Shown piece by piece: positions 55,459-64,000 of a stretch of 64,000 nucleotides of DNA. The stretch lies in assembly GCA_003402345.1 (NCBI GenBank), contig QFXH01000002.1, positions 62,001 to 126,000 on the forward strand. The letters run 5' to 3'. Position 1 is the stretch's first letter. Each line of letters opens with the position of its first letter. The notes below the pieces were generated by a model that had not been told where the DNA came from, did not search any database, and saw only the letters and a program-made list of their open reading frames with translations. The position numbers and the translations under genes were made by a program. Source of the stretch: Candidatus Nitrotoga sp. MKT. Its GTDB lineage: Bacteria; Pseudomonadota; Gammaproteobacteria; Burkholderiales; Gallionellaceae.

Positions 55459-55464
55459 ATAATT
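55459..55464 (+). promoter_or_regulatory. Candidate -10 element of acnA
   Basis: A perfect TATAAT occurs 46 nt before the acnA ATG, in an otherwise empty 229-bp gap after the flavoprotein gene. No good -35 hexamer is found at 16 to 18 nt upstream, so this is only a likely start region. Confidence 0.35.
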
Positions 55465-55509
55465 ACATTCTTTACTTTTCGCTCGTAGCTTTTATTCGGA
55501 GCCATCGCC

Positions 55510-58389
55510 ATGTCGCATAATCTGTTCAACACTCGTCAAACATTCAGTCTCGCTAACGGCAAGACTGGCACGCTGTATTCCTTGAAAGCACTCGAAACAG
55601 CGGGGCTGGGCAAAATTTCACGCCTACCAGTTTCCATCCGCATTGTGCTGGAAGCGGTGCTGCGCAATTACGATGGCAAAAAAATCAGCGAAACGCACAT
55701 TCGCCAACTGGCAAACTGGCAGCAGAATTCACCACGTACCGAAGAAATTCCGTTCGTGGTGGCACGTATTGTGTTGCAGGATTTCACCGGTATCCCGCTG
55801 TTGGCTGACCTCGCTGCCATGCGCGACGCCGCTGCGAAGTTGGGCAAGGATCCGATGATCATTGAACCGCTAGTACCAGTGGATCTGGTAGTGGATCATT
55901 CGGTACAGGTAGATTATTACAATAGTCTAGATGCGCTACGACTCAACATGGAACTGGAGTTTGAACGCAATAATGAACGTTACAAATTCATGAAATGGGG
56001 CATGCAGGCATTTGATACTTTCAAGGTGGTGCCGCCCGGCGTCGGCATCGTTCATCAGGTGAATCTGGAGTATCTGGCGCGCGGCGTGCTACAAAAAGAT
56101 GGCGTTTATTATCCCGATACGCTGGTAGGTACCGATAGCCACACTACTATGATTAATGGTATCGGCGTGGTTGGATGGGGCGTAGGCGGCATCGAAGCGG
56201 AAGCAGGCATGCTCGGCCAGCCGGTATATTTCCTCACGCCGGACGTGGTGGGCGTTCATCTCACTGGCAAGCTGCGCGAAGGCATCACCGCAACCGACTT
56301 GGTATTGACCGTCACCGAACTGCTGCGCAAGCACAAAGTGGTGGGAAAGTTTGTGGAATTTTTCGGTGCAGGCACCGCTGCGCTTACCCTGCCGGATCGC
56401 GCCACCCTCGCCAACATGGCGCCAGAATACGGCGCAACAATGGGCTTCTTCCCGGTAGACGACGTAACGCTGGACTACCTACGCAATACCGGACGCAGCG
56501 ATGAAGAAGTGGATGCCTTCCAGTCCTATTTCAAAGCGCAAGGGCTGTATGGCATACCTGAGGCAGACGCGATCGATTACAGCAGCGTGGTGGAGCTGGA
56601 TTTGAACAGCATCGAACCCTCTCTGGCCGGACCAAAGCGTCCGCAGGACCGCGTACCGCTCTCCGGAATGAAGGAGAATTTCAACACATTGTTCAGTAAG
56701 TCAGTGGCGGAGAATGGTTTCAACCAGCCCGCTGAAAATTTGGGAAAACGTTATATCACCGATTTAGCCGACCTTAGCGGAAACGTTTGTGTACCGATCA
56801 CCGGCGGCGGTCTGCAGGATCAGGAAACCGCACCCACTGGCACCGGCACACAAAGCAAGCGCAACACCAGCACCGTGACTGAAATAGAGATGATGGACAA
56901 CCGCCCGACATCCAGCGTGCGCTGCGAAACAAGCGGTGAGATGTTGCCGGCAGTACAGCTTCGCCATGGCGATGTTTTAATTGCTGCCATCACCTCTTGT
57001 ACCAATACCTCCAACCCCGGTGTGATGCTAGCAGCAGGTTTGCTGGCGAAAAAAGCGGTAGAGGCAGGCCTGCGCGTACAACCGCATATCAAAACGTCGC
57101 TCGCCCCCGGCTCGCGCGTGGTGACGGACTACTTAACCCATTCAGGTCTGCTACCTTATCTGGAACAACTCGGTTTCCGCTTGGTGGGCTATGGTTGCAC
57201 CACTTGTATCGGCAACTCCGGCCCATTGAATGCAAAAATCGAAGATGCCATTCTTGCCCACGATTTGATCGCCGCAGCAGTATTATCAGGCAACCGCAAC
57301 TTTGAAGCACGCGTCCATGCCAACATCAAGGCCAACTTCCTCGCTAGCCCGCCGCTGGTAGTTGCCTTTGCGCTGGCTGGCAGAGTAAACATAAATCTGG
57401 AAAATGAACCGCTTGGCACCGGCCGCAACGGTCAGCCAGTCTACTTGAAAGATATCTGGCCGAGCAGTGCGGAAATCCATGCAGCTATGAAATTTGCCGC
57501 CGACCCCGTGGTATACCGCAGGCTGTATAGTGACCTTACTCGCGATCTGCCGCTGTGGAACGCCATTTCGGCCCCCATCGGCAACCAGTACCACTGGGAC
57601 GATTCCACCTACATTGCGCGCCCACCGTTCTTTGACGATTTTGGCATGACTGTCGGCAGTGTTGCCGACATCCGCAATGCCAAGCCGCTGGGCATTTTCG
57701 GTGACTCAGTTACCACCGATCACATTAGTCCGGCTGGCGGTTTTAAATCGACCACCCCTGCCGGCAAATACCTGCAAAGCAAAGGCGTGGCCATCAAAGA
57801 TTTCAACAGTTACGGCGCACGACGCGGCAATCATGAGGTCATGATACGCGGCACTTTCGCCAACGTGCGCATCAAGAATCTGATGCTGCCTCTCAACGCC
57901 GACGGCAGTCGCGTGGAAGGCGGCTACACACTCTACAACGGCGAACAGATAGCGATCTACGACGCAGCGATGAAATACATAGCGGACGGCACGCCCACTG
58001 TTATTTTCGCCGGGGAAGAATATGGCACGGGCTCATCTCGAGATTGGGCGGCGAAAGGCACGCAACTGCTAGGCGTGAAAGCGGTAGTGGCGAAGAGCTT
58101 CGAGCGCATCCATCGCAGCAATCTGGTGGGCATGGGCGTGTTGCCTTTACAGTTCAAGGGCAACGACAGCGTGGCTACACTCAAGCTGACCGGCGAAGAA
58201 ACATTCGATCTCACCGGCATAACAAATTTCATTAAGCCACAACAGGATGTAATGCTCACCATCAAGCGCCGCGATGGAAGCACGCAACAAGTTGCACTGC
58301 TGCTGCGAATCGACACGCCCGTCGAAGTGGATTACTACCGCCATGGCGGCATCCTGCCTTATGTACTGCGCGAGCTGGTAACTCAGTAA
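55510..58389 (+). CDS. acnA: Aconitate hydratase AcnA
   Basis: Iron-sulfur aconitase A of 959 residues that interconverts citrate and isocitrate in the TCA cycle. The three cluster cysteines are visible: [15 protein letters not shown] and [13 protein letters not shown]. Substrate and swivel-domain motifs include [46 protein letters not shown] and [16 protein letters not shown]. coli AcnA has 891 residues. Much of the extra length is a Thr/Ser/Gly-rich insert at about residues 411-479, just before the first cluster Cys (containing [17 protein letters not shown]). It has its own promoter region and converges with purT. Confidence 0.95.
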   Translation: MSHNLFNTRQTFSLANGKTGTLYSLKALETAGLGKISRLPVSIRIVLEAVLRNYDGKKISETHIRQLANWQQNSPRTEEIPFVVARIVLQDFTGIPLLADLAAMRDAAAKLGKDPMIIEPLVPVDLVVDHSVQVDYYNSLDALRLNMELEFERNNERYKFMKWGMQAFDTFKVVPPGVGIVHQVNLEYLARGVLQKDGVYYPDTLVGTDSHTTMINGIGVVGWGVGGIEAEAGMLGQPVYFLTPDVVGVHLTGKLREGITATDLVLTVTELLRKHKVVGKFVEFFGAGTAALTLPDRATLANMAPEYGATMGFFPVDDVTLDYLRNTGRSDEEVDAFQSYFKAQGLYGIPEADAIDYSSVVELDLNSIEPSLAGPKRPQDRVPLSGMKENFNTLFSKSVAENGFNQPAENLGKRYITDLADLSGNVCVPITGGGLQDQETAPTGTGTQSKRNTSTVTEIEMMDNRPTSSVRCETSGEMLPAVQLRHGDVLIAAITSCTNTSNPGVMLAAGLLAKKAVEAGLRVQPHIKTSLAPGSRVVTDYLTHSGLLPYLEQLGFRLVGYGCTTCIGNSGPLNAKIEDAILAHDLIAAAVLSGNRNFEARVHANIKANFLASPPLVVAFALAGRVNINLENEPLGTGRNGQPVYLKDIWPSSAEIHAAMKFAADPVVYRRLYSDLTRDLPLWNAISAPIGNQYHWDDSTYIARPPFFDDFGMTVGSVADIRNAKPLGIFGDSVTTDHISPAGGFKSTTPAGKYLQSKGVAIKDFNSYGARRGNHEVMIRGTFANVRIKNLMLPLNADGSRVEGGYTLYNGEQIAIYDAAMKYIADGTPTVIFAGEEYGTGSSRDWAAKGTQLLGVKAVVAKSFERIHRSNLVGMGVLPLQFKGNDSVATLKLTGEETFDLTGITNFIKPQQDVMLTIKRRDGSTQQVALLLRIDTPVEVDYYRHGGILPYVLRELVTQ

Positions 58390-58427
58390 TCCCAATTCTC
58401 GACAGAAACATTTTTCATACCACGAAG

Positions 58428-58455
58428 TGATCCAGTGTTTACAACATCTGGATCA
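58428..58455. other. Hairpin between convergent acnA and purT
   Basis: A perfect 8-bp inverted repeat TGATCCAG/CTGGATCA with a 12-nt loop lies 38 nt after acnA and 50 nt after purT. No U-run follows on either strand. It could end both transcripts weakly or with a helper factor. Confidence 0.5.
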
Positions 58456-58504
58456 CGCCCGTTCAGTAAGCAGGTAAATGCCGTCTTCGATCAGGCAGAA
58501 ATGA

Positions 58505-59716
58505 TTAATCCTTGACTGGCACCACTTTGCTGGCGGCCAGTTTGGCGCGTATTCTCGCTTCGTCGGTATCTATTCCGTTCGCCAACGCCACGCCCATACG
58601 CCGTTTTAAAAACGATTCCGGTTTACCAAACAAGCGTAAATCGCTTTGCGGGACACGTAACGCTTCATCGACTCCAGTGAAAGCGATAGCCAATTCTTCC
58701 AGTCGCCCATAAATCACTGCACTCGCGCCCGGTGCACGCAAAGCCGTGTTCACGGGTAGACCGAGTATGGCGCGAGCATGCAGCTCAAATTCATTCTGAA
58801 CCTGACTACACATCGTAACCATGCCAGTATCGTGCGGACGCGGGCTGACTTCACTGAACCATACATCATCGCCCTTGACGAAGAGTTCGACACCAAAGAT
58901 GCCTAAGCCCCCGAGATTGTCCGTAACTTTTCTGGCAATATCGCGTGTGCGCTTTAAAGCCAGTTCAGACATAAGCTGCGGCTGCCAGCTTTCAACATAG
59001 TCACCCTGAATTTGGACATGGCCAATTGGATCGCAGAAATGTGTTTCGACTTCGTCATTACTGCCCATCGCACGCACGGTGAGCTGGGTAATTTCGTATT
59101 CGAAATTAATAAAACCCTCGACGATTACCCGCCCCTGGTTCACCCGGCTGCCACTGGCGGCAACATTCCAAGCCTGCTCCACCTCCGCCGCGTTATCAAT
59201 TTTAGACTGTCCTTTGCCGGAGGAGGACATCACCGGTTTCACCACGCAGGGATAGCCAATACCGTCATCAATCGCCGCACGTAATTCTTCCAGACTATTG
59301 GCAAAGGCATAAGGAGAAGTGGGTAGATCCAGTGTTTCTGCCGCAAGGCGGCGAATTCCCTCACGATGCATGGTGAGTTGAGCGGCACGTGCGGTAGGAA
59401 TAACCCGCGCCAATCCCTCCCGCTCAATCTCAATCAACATGTCAGTGGCAATAGCTTCGATCTCCGGCACGATAAAGTGCGGCTGTTCGCGCTCGATCAG
59501 ATCACGCAATGCCGCAGCATCCGTCATGTTGATGACATGTGCGCGATGTGCCACCTGATGTCCCGGTGCATTGGCATAACGATCCACGGCAATAGTCTCC
59601 ACCCCTAAACGTTGTAACGCGATGATAACTTCCTTACCGAGTTCACCGCTGCCCAGCAGCATAACTTTGGTAGCGGAGGAACTAAGTGGGGTACCGACAG
59701 TGAATTGTTTTTTCAT
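58505..59716 (-). CDS. purT: Formate-dependent phosphoribosylglycinamide formyltransferase PurT
   Basis: ATP-grasp enzyme of 403 residues that formylates glycinamide ribonucleotide using formate and ATP in purine synthesis. Motifs: [60 protein letters not shown] with the ATP-binding Lys, and [14 protein letters not shown]. Full length for the family. It is alone on its strand; the 200 bp upstream to queA hold no evident promoter motif that I can support. Confidence 0.96.
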   Translation of the reverse strand: MKKQFTVGTPLSSSATKVMLLGSGELGKEVIIALQRLGVETIAVDRYANAPGHQVAHRAHVINMTDAAALRDLIEREQPHFIVPEIEAIATDMLIEIEREGLARVIPTARAAQLTMHREGIRRLAAETLDLPTSPYAFANSLEELRAAIDDGIGYPCVVKPVMSSSGKGQSKIDNAAEVEQAWNVAASGSRVNQGRVIVEGFINFEYEITQLTVRAMGSNDEVETHFCDPIGHVQIQGDYVESWQPQLMSELALKRTRDIARKVTDNLGGLGIFGVELFVKGDDVWFSEVSPRPHDTGMVTMCSQVQNEFELHARAILGLPVNTALRAPGASAVIYGRLEELAIAFTGVDEALRVPQSDLRLFGKPESFLKRRMGVALANGIDTDEARIRAKLAASKVVPVKD

Positions 59717-59919
59717 AGCTAAAATTTCGGAATTAACCCTGCTCCTAAAAGCACACTTAATTGATTGCTTAAAGTGATCAGGAATGTATCACAAAGAGTA
59801 ATATTGCAAGCCGCATCAACCCAGCCCTTCAATACCTCTCCCTACAACGGCAGATATTACCTAACCCACACGAAATATTTGAGCCATTTTTTTAGAAAAA
59901 CCCTAAGCAGGTTACTTGC

Positions 59920-60945
59920 TCACACATGCTTCTGTTCGATCAGCATGGCATCACCATAACTAAAAAAACGATATTGCCGTTCCACTGCATGGCTATAAGC
60001 GGCGAGCATTGCGTCCATACCACCGAAGGCACACACTAGCATTAGCAGGGTAGACTTGGGCAAATGGAAATTAGTCAGTAAAGCATCCACCACTTTGAAA
60101 CGGTAACCCGGCGTAATGAAAATACTTGTTTCACCCTCCCCGGCACGTAGCCTGTCTTGTTGCGCCGCGCTTTCCAGCGCACGTAAGCTGGTAGTGCCCA
60201 CCGCGATGATCCGTCCACCCCGCGCCCGGGCCTGCAGAATGGCATCCACCGTTGCTTGCGGGATAACGTAGCGTTCGCTGTGCATAACATGATCACGGAC
60301 ATTATCTACACGCACTGGCTGAAAAGTACCGGCGCCGACATGCAAAGTTAGGTAGGCCAGTTGCGTACCTTGAGCGCGTAAAGCGGCGAGCATTACGTCA
60401 TCGAAATGCAGTCCTGCCGTGGGCGCGGCTACCGAGCCGGGCTGGCATGCATATACCGTCTGATAACGTTCTTCGTCTTCGGCATTCGCTACATGCGTAA
60501 TATAGGGGGGCAACGGCAACTGCCCATATTGTTCCAGCAATAACGATATATTTTCTATGCTGTCAAAGCGCAAGCAGAAAAATTCTCGCTCGCGTCCCAG
60601 CACTGTAACGGGGAGATGGCCTGCCAGCAATAACCGGCTGCCCGGCTTGGGGGCATGGCTAGCGCGAATTTGGGCCAACGCATGATGTTCATCGAGAATA
60701 CGCTCGATTAATACTTCAATTTTTCCGCCACTTTCCTTTACTCCAAAAAGACGGGCCTTGAGCACTCGCGCATCGTTGAATACCAGCAAATCATGTTCAC
60801 GCACCAGGGAGGGCAACTGGACAAACATGGAGTCTTCCCTAATCTCCCCACGCACGCACAACAAGCGGCTGGCATTACGCCGCTCAGGCGGGTATTGCGC
60901 AATCAAATGCTCGGGAAGTGCGAAGTTAAATTCGTCGGTGAACAT
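59920..60945 (-). CDS. queA: S-adenosylmethionine:tRNA ribosyltransferase-isomerase QueA
   Basis: QueA of 341 residues, which transfers and rearranges the ribosyl part of SAM onto 7-aminomethyl-7-deazaguanine in tRNA to make epoxyqueuosine. Family motifs: [22 protein letters not shown] at the start, [24 protein letters not shown] and [25 protein letters not shown]. The true start is the ATG at 60945, one codon after an in-frame TTG. No strong Shine-Dalgarno. It starts 19 nt after the upstream pseudouridine synthase gene, so both modification genes are co-transcribed. Confidence 0.96.
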   Translation of the reverse strand: MFTDEFNFALPEHLIAQYPPERRNASRLLCVRGEIREDSMFVQLPSLVREHDLLVFNDARVLKARLFGVKESGGKIEVLIERILDEHHALAQIRASHAPKPGSRLLLAGHLPVTVLGREREFFCLRFDSIENISLLLEQYGQLPLPPYITHVANAEDEERYQTVYACQPGSVAAPTAGLHFDDVMLAALRAQGTQLAYLTLHVGAGTFQPVRVDNVRDHVMHSERYVIPQATVDAILQARARGGRIIAVGTTSLRALESAAQQDRLRAGEGETSIFITPGYRFKVVDALLTNFHLPKSTLLMLVCAFGGMDAMLAAYSHAVERQYRFFSYGDAMLIEQKHV

Positions 60946-60964
60946 CAAAAAATTTTACAACGAC

Positions 60965-61696
60965 TTAGAATGCTTCATCTTCGCGCAGGTAGCGCCATTG
61001 CCCGCTGGGCAAATCGCCTAATTTAATTTTGCCGATACGCACGCGCTTTAGCCCGGTAACTTTTAATCCAACCAGTTCGCACATGCGACGAATCTGACGT
61101 TTTTTACCTTCGCGCAAAATGAAGCGCAATTGATCGTCATTCAGCCAGCTCACTCTGGCGGGCTTAAGCATCTCACCGTCCAGTTTGAGGCCGTGGTTCA
61201 ACATGGGTAGACCGTTAGCTGAAATTTTTCCCTGCACACGCACCAGATATTCCTTATCGAGGCTGGAATCTTCACCGACAAGTTGCTTAGCGATGCGGCC
61301 ATCCTGGGTCAATACCAACAAACCCTGCGAATCAATATCCAGTCGGCCTGCGGGCGCGATGCCTTTCAAATGCATGGGATGAAAAGACAGCGGTGATTGA
61401 TCACTGGCAAAACGTGATGAAGCATTAATCAGGGTAACTGCGGGCTTGTGGTTGTCTTCCGCTTGCCCGGAAACAAAACCAATCGGCTTATTCAGCAGAA
61501 TCGTTACACGCGTTTGCTGTTGTGCCTGGGCAGCACGGTTTAGCGTTATCCGCTGGGTGGGATCTATTTTTGTGCCCAACTCAGTTACTGGTTTGCCATC
61601 CACCAACACCCAACCACGTTCAATATAACTGTCTGCCTCTCGACGGGAACAAAAACCCTGCTCAGACATCAGTTTTGAAAGGCGTATTTTTTCCAT
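60965..61696 (-). CDS. rluF: RNA pseudouridine synthase, RluF-type
   Basis: RsuA/RluB/E/F family pseudouridine synthase of 243 residues. The N-terminal S4 RNA-binding domain (about 3-60, [21 protein letters not shown]) is followed by the catalytic domain with Asp in [30 protein letters not shown], and [26 protein letters not shown]. The motif [10 protein letters not shown] favours RluF, which modifies 23S rRNA and also tRNA-Tyr in E. coli. The long basic C-terminal tail of E. coli RluF is missing. Confidence 0.85.
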   Translation of the reverse strand: MEKIRLSKLMSEQGFCSRREADSYIERGWVLVDGKPVTELGTKIDPTQRITLNRAAQAQQQTRVTILLNKPIGFVSGQAEDNHKPAVTLINASSRFASDQSPLSFHPMHLKGIAPAGRLDIDSQGLLVLTQDGRIAKQLVGEDSSLDKEYLVRVQGKISANGLPMLNHGLKLDGEMLKPARVSWLNDDQLRFILREGKKRQIRRMCELVGLKVTGLKRVRIGKIKLGDLPSGQWRYLREDEAF

Positions 61697-61882
61697 GTTT
61701 TTTTGTAATCAAGTCCAATGCAGTAGTAGCAATACATACTGTGCGGCTACTCCAGAAACAATGCGGGAACGCTATGCTACACGATTGCAACTCGTATTAT
61801 CCCTATGGTTATACCATTCGTTGCGAGCGCGCTTTAGATAAAATAAATAGAAGCCATTAAATTTACGTTGACTATTCAGCAA

Positions 61883-61910
61883 GGAGAGCGCTCTCCCGAT
61901 CAGGAGAGCG
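61883..61910. repeat. Overlapping palindromes GGAGAGCG/CGCTCTCC
   Basis: A 14-bp perfect palindrome GGAGAGCGCTCTCC (61883-61896) is followed after CGATCA by a third copy, GGAGAGCG (61903-61910). The middle CGCTCTCC can pair with either flanking copy, giving two alternative hairpins. It sits just after the CbbY-like gene stop (minus strand) without a T-run. It may be a terminator of unusual form or a protein-binding site. Confidence 0.6.
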
Positions 61911-61934
61911 TATCAACATATTGATTGCAAAATT

Positions 61935-62660
61935 TTAAACAGAAACCATCTGTTTAGAGAAATCCAGACCCGCAACCTGATAAAAACTTTCCAGATCGCT
62001 TAAATCATCTAGCACCGCTGATGCTCCAGAAAAATCCTGCTTACTTGTGTAGTGATTTATTGTAATGAAAGTTTTCAATCCAGCGGCCAAGCTGGAGCGC
62101 AGCCCATTCTCAGAGTCTTCCAGCGCTATGCAATCAGCAGCATCGAGACCCAGCCTCTCCAACACCCAATAATAAATGTCAGGTGCGGGTTTCTTATGCT
62201 GGACGATATCGCCATAACCAATAACGTCAAACAAAGCTTCGCTATCCGCGCCCAACCCCTGTTGTAAAAGCGTGACAACATTATCCAACGAGGTGGTAGT
62301 AGCAATGGCAAGCTTCAATCCTGCCTGTTTGGCTTCGGTAATCAGACGTTTTATATTAGGGCGCAATGGGATGCCACCTTCGCGTAACATCGCGGTGTAA
62401 TGCGCGGTCTTGACCAAATGGAGGTGTTTCACAAAACCCTCATAATCAACCGGCTTCTGGAAACCAGGTACATAGGTAGTAATAAAATGATTGATTCGTT
62501 CTTTACCGCCAGTCACTTTAAGCAACTTGTCATACAGGGCAACATCCCAGTTCCAGTCGAGATGATTTTCCGCGAATGTCCTATTGAACGAGAGGCGATG
62601 CGCCTCTTCGGTATCCGCTAACGTGCCGTCTACGTCAAAAATTATAGCTTTAGTTTTCAT
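61935..62660 (-). CDS. cbbY: HAD-family sugar-phosphate phosphatase, CbbY-like
   Basis: HAD subfamily IA hydrolase of 241 residues. Motif I is AIIFDVDGTLADTEEAHR, motif II IATTTSLDN, motif III Lys in VQHKKPAPDIYYWVL, motif IV CIALEDSENGLRSSLAAG. The cap resembles CbbY: RTFAENHLDWNWDVALYDKL and TGGKERINHFI, as in the Rubisco-linked phosphatase that removes the inhibitor xylulose-1,5-bisphosphate. No cbb operon is seen here, so the role in carbon fixation is inference. GGAAGG precedes the ATG. Divergent from lnt. Confidence 0.82.
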   Translation of the reverse strand: MKTKAIIFDVDGTLADTEEAHRLSFNRTFAENHLDWNWDVALYDKLLKVTGGKERINHFITTYVPGFQKPVDYEGFVKHLHLVKTAHYTAMLREGGIPLRPNIKRLITEAKQAGLKLAIATTTSLDNVVTLLQQGLGADSEALFDVIGYGDIVQHKKPAPDIYYWVLERLGLDAADCIALEDSENGLRSSLAAGLKTFITINHYTSKQDFSGASAVLDDLSDLESFYQVAGLDFSKQMVSV

Positions 62661-62803
62661 TCCGAACCTTCCATTAGCGGTTTAGCAATACCCATAAAAA
62701 TTACACTGTACATCTTAAGTTAAACTCCAAGTTTCCACGGGCAATTATAAATAATATTGGAGAAGCCATATAATTAGCAAGATCAATCCGGCGGTAATTT
62801 TCT

Positions 62804-64000
62804 GTGAAATTCATTTCTACGTATAGATTCATCATTGCTTTTTGTCTTGGATTGCTTACCGTTCTGGGCTTTGCACCCTTTTCACTATCTCCTCTTGTTA
62901 TTTTTTCACTTGCTGCACTGTTCTGGCTGTGGCAACAAGCAAATGGAAAACGTGTGGCAACATGGCTGGGATTTTTCTTTGGTTTTGGTTTATTCAGTGC
63001 CGGCATAGGCTGGCTATACGTTGCGCAGCATGATTACGGCGACATGCCGCTCTTACTGGCGCTCTCCACTACCGCTCTGTTCGCTGCATTCTTGGCGTTA
63101 TTTCCCGCATTGATTGGTTATGCACAGGCAAAGTTACGAGCTCCTTCCTGGGTGCGATTGATACTGGTAATGCCTGCATTGTGGGTGCTTCTGGAATGGA
63201 TACGCGGGCTATTGTTCACAGGCTTCCCTTGGCTGACACTAGCTTATTCACAAGTATCTGCTAGCCCCTTGGTGGGATATGCGCCAATATTTGGCGTTTA
63301 TGGTGTATCACTAGCGGTGACGATAAGCGCAGGATTGCTGGCACTATTGTGGCAAATGCGTTGGAATGCCCAAGGGAAAGCGGCGCTGGCGGCGCTCTTA
63401 CTGTTATGGGGCGGCGCTGCGGCGCTACGCGCCGTAAACTGGACACAGCCTGAAAGCGAGCCGTTCAAGGTTGCGTTGTTGCAGGGCAATATTCCACAAG
63501 ATCTCAAATTCCACGAAGAGACGCTTATCGACACGCTGGAAACCTATCGCCGACTGGTGCTGCAAACCGATGCGCGTTTGATCATTCTACCGGAAACTGC
63601 ATTGCCACTGCTCCGCCACAACCTGCCGGAAAATTACACGGCTATTTTGCGCAAGCACGCCAGGCAAAGCGGCGGCGATATTCTTATCGGTACCTTTGAA
63701 AGTGACAATAATCTGCACTACAACAGCGTATTCACGCTTGGCACAGCGAACAGCCAAAACTACCGTAAAAACCATCTGGTGCCATTCGGCGAATTCATCC
63801 CGTTGCGCCCAGCATTGGGCTGGATAGTCAACGAAGTACTGAATATTCCCATGTCTGACTTAGCGCGTGGCGGGGAGCGACAACAAGTATTGCGCATAGC
63901 GGGCCAACGCGTTGCCGTGCAGATTTGCTACGAGGATGTATTCGGCGAAGAAGTCATCCGTTACTTGCCGGAGGCAAGTTTGCTGGTAAATGTCAGCAAC
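62804..64000 (+). CDS. lnt: Apolipoprotein N-acyltransferase Lnt (3' end beyond window)
   Basis: Lnt adds the third acyl chain to lipoproteins in the inner membrane. The first 399 codons are visible; the gene is cut by the window end, and about 100 residues should follow. The start is GTG at 62804 (VKFISTYRF) with GGCGG about 7 nt upstream. Six or more helices fill residues 1-210, including LLTVLGFAPFSLSPL and WIRGLLFTGFPWLTLAYSQ. The nitrilase-like domain holds the catalytic triad: Glu264 (ILPETALP), Lys322 (YRKNHLVPFGEFIP) and Cys375 (VQICYEDVFGEE). Confidence 0.93.
   Translation, partial: MKFISTYRFIIAFCLGLLTVLGFAPFSLSPLVIFSLAALFWLWQQANGKRVATWLGFFFGFGLFSAGIGWLYVAQHDYGDMPLLLALSTTALFAAFLALFPALIGYAQAKLRAPSWVRLILVMPALWVLLEWIRGLLFTGFPWLTLAYSQVSASPLVGYAPIFGVYGVSLAVTISAGLLALLWQMRWNAQGKAALAALLLLWGGAAALRAVNWTQPESEPFKVALLQGNIPQDLKFHEETLIDTLETYRRLVLQTDARLIILPETALPLLRHNLPENYTAILRKHARQSGGDILIGTFESDNNLHYNSVFTLGTANSQNYRKNHLVPFGEFIPLRPALGWIVNEVLNIPMSDLARGGERQQVLRIAGQRVAVQICYEDVFGEEVIRYLPEASLLVNVSN

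Overview
The window comes from a Gram-negative betaproteobacterium, most likely order Nitrosomonadales. Gallionellaceae-like relatives fit best, but this is an inference from protein style, roughly balanced base composition, the holC-valS-tusA-bepA and lptG-lptF/pepA neighbourhoods, and a CbbY-type phosphatase that suggests autotrophy. No rRNA, tRNA, CRISPR array, prophage or intact insertion sequence was seen.

Layout. (1) 16-1718: end of a his operon (hisC-hisB, minus). (2) 2307-16971: an E. coli-type cellulose cluster in two converging operons, bcsB-bcsZ-bcsC (plus) and dgkA-bcsE-bcsF-bcsQ-bcsA-bcsG (minus), which meet stop-to-stop at 9728/9729. bcsF is only 55 codons. BcsE, BcsF and BcsG predict phosphoethanolamine-modified cellulose. 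dgkA at the head of the operon makes sense because BcsG should release diacylglycerol. (3) 16972-18705: gene-poor, with a Fur-box-like site, a perfect 16-bp inverted repeat and one orphan gene. (4) 18706-28347: housekeeping and envelope genes lptG, lptF, pepA, holC, valS (with an in-frame N-terminal extension), a TusA-like gene and bepA. (5) 28420-53734: a large type IV pilus and signalling island. It holds a TPR membrane glycosyltransferase-like gene, the major pilin, a GAF-domain PilB-type ATPase, an FHA protein, a PP2C phosphatase, an adenylate cyclase-Ser/Thr kinase fusion, a Pil-Chp chemosensory operon (PilG-, PilH-, PilI-, PilJ- and ChpA-like plus two extra CheW-like proteins) and a minor pilin operon (fimT-pilV-pilW-pilX-pilY1, then pilE). 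(6) 53870-64000: a tautomerase, an HI0933-type flavoprotein, acnA, purT, queA, a RluF-type pseudouridine synthase, a CbbY-like phosphatase, and lnt cut by the window end.

The most interesting part is region 5. A complete eukaryote-like phosphorylation set (kinase, phosphatase, FHA reader), with the kinase fused to a class III cyclase, lies between a pilus motor ATPase and the Pil-Chp pathway. In Pseudomonas aeruginosa the Pil-Chp pathway controls cAMP through a cyclase encoded elsewhere. Here pilus assembly, phosphorelay, Ser/Thr phosphorylation and cAMP may be wired into one locus. The cellulose cluster gives the same cell a second, c-di-GMP-responsive surface programme (PilZ domain in BcsA, RxGD site in BcsE).
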